NCBI RefSeq assembly: GCF_018613725.1
Contig: NZ_JAGGPS010000031.1
Coordinates: 1-61,802 of the forward strand
Reading direction: 5' to 3'
DNA from: Hymenobacter sp. ISL-91
Lineage (GTDB): Bacteria; Bacteroidota; Bacteroidia; Cytophagales; Hymenobacteraceae
Length of the DNA: 61,802 nucleotides
The position numbers and the translations under genes are program-made. The notes below the pieces were generated by a model that saw nothing but the letters and a program-made list of their open reading frames with translations, was not told where the DNA came from and did not search any database. Shown here piece after piece: positions 61,522 to 61,802 of the stretch (the first letter of the stretch is position 1; each line of letters begins with the position of its first letter).

Positions 61522-61677
61522 ATGACCATCATCTATTTGCTTATCGGTATCAGCCTGTTGGTGGCGCTGCTCTTTTTGGGGGCCTTCCTGTGGTCGGTGC
61601 GCTCGGGCCAGTACGACGATACCTACACGCCCTCCGTGCGCATGCTGTTCGAGGACGAGGAGCCGCCGTTGCGCTAG
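61522..61677 (+). CDS. ccoS: cbb3 oxidase assembly protein CcoS (FixS)
   Basis: A 51-residue protein too small for most gene finders. One helix (IYLLIGISLLVALLFLGAFL) starts at once and is followed by WSVRSGQYDDTYTPSVRMLF and an acidic tail. The pattern of an N-terminal helix, then WsvksGQydD, is diagnostic for CcoS, needed to put haem and copper into cbb3 oxidase. It lies 111 bp after ccoI, the normal order. Confidence 0.92.
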   Translation: MTIIYLLIGISLLVALLFLGAFLWSVRSGQYDDTYTPSVRMLFEDEEPPLR

Positions 61678-61802
61678 GAACTGTTCTCAATTAAGTGGCT
61701 GTTCATCGTCTATGAATGCAGACCGCACGCTACTGACGGATAAGATGTGGACCGAATTATCCCCCTTGTTGCCGGGGCAAGCGGGCAGTTGTGGGGTCAC
61801 CG
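61678..61802 (+). mobile_element. left end of an IS5-like insertion sequence, cut by window edge
   Basis: An ATG at 61712 opens a frame to the window edge that reads NADRTLLTDKMWTELSPLLP and then GQAGSCGVT. This is the N-terminus of IS5-group transposases (LTDxxWxxIxPLLPG). The left inverted repeat probably starts near 61678 (GAACTGTTCTCAATTAAG), directly after the ccoS stop. The right end and the rest of the transposase lie outside the window. Confidence 0.8.

Noticed and set aside
1..61802. tRNA, rRNA or riboswitch genes
   Set aside because: I looked through the intergenic spaces for cloverleaf-like or conserved RNA elements and saw only palindromes and terminators; a covariance-model search was not possible here.

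Overview
The window looks like chromosomal DNA from a GC-rich member of the Bacteroidota, most likely Hymenobacter or a close relative in the Cytophagales. The reasons are the type IX secretion (T9SS) genes porU, porV and porZ, a secreted protein with a T9SS C-terminal sorting domain, FKBP proteins of the gliding-motility GldI type, and promoters of the Bacteroidota form TAnnTTTG. The genus is inferred from gene content and base composition; no rRNA or tRNA gene is present to settle it.

Layout. 0-8.3 kb (minus strand): a metallo-beta-lactamase-fold hydrolase, pssA, the T9SS sortase porU, its partner porV, and a catalytically dead M16 protein. 8.5-13.1 kb: an FAD oxidoreductase and a large protein joining a beta-propeller to an outer-membrane barrel. 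13.3-18.3 kb: a cytochrome c maturation operon, ccmB-C-D-E-F. 18.3-18.8 kb: an array of 21-bp repeats. 18.8-21.5 kb: a T9SS cargo protein. 21.7-26.4 kb: a DUF2520 protein, ferredoxin, iscX, a kdsC-like phosphatase, a UbiA prenyltransferase and a BamA/TamA-like barrel. 26.5-30.7 kb: a cassette of glycosyltransferase, NodS-like methyltransferase, PIG-L deacetylase and acyl-CoA-dehydrogenase-like protein that looks like an uncharacterised biosynthetic system. 30.9-38.7 kb: purH, then the cell-elongation genes mreB, mreC, mreD, mrdA (PBP2) and rodA.

38.8-45.8 kb: membrane and hypothetical proteins, a second ferredoxin, thymidine kinase, porZ and recO. 46-50.4 kb: six consecutive genes for exported FKBP peptidyl-prolyl isomerases, followed by nrnA, ndk and a nucleoside transporter. 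54-61.7 kb: a probable oxygen or nitric oxide response island. It holds a PAS histidine kinase, a response regulator fused to a CRP/FNR DNA-binding domain, a thioredoxin-like protein, a cupin, a group III truncated haemoglobin, a membrane protein, and ccoI and ccoS for cbb3 oxidase assembly. An FNR-like box lies between the two divergent promoters. The right edge cuts into an IS5-like transposase.

The spaces between genes are rich in palindromic repeats of at least four families. Copies of two families also sit in frame inside purH and ccoI, which recalls the palindromic elements known inside Rickettsia genes. The strongest candidates for something undescribed are the 26.5-30.7 kb cassette, the two-component regulator that looks like FixL with a FixJ-FixK fusion, the six-gene FKBP array, the 21-bp array and the in-frame palindromes.
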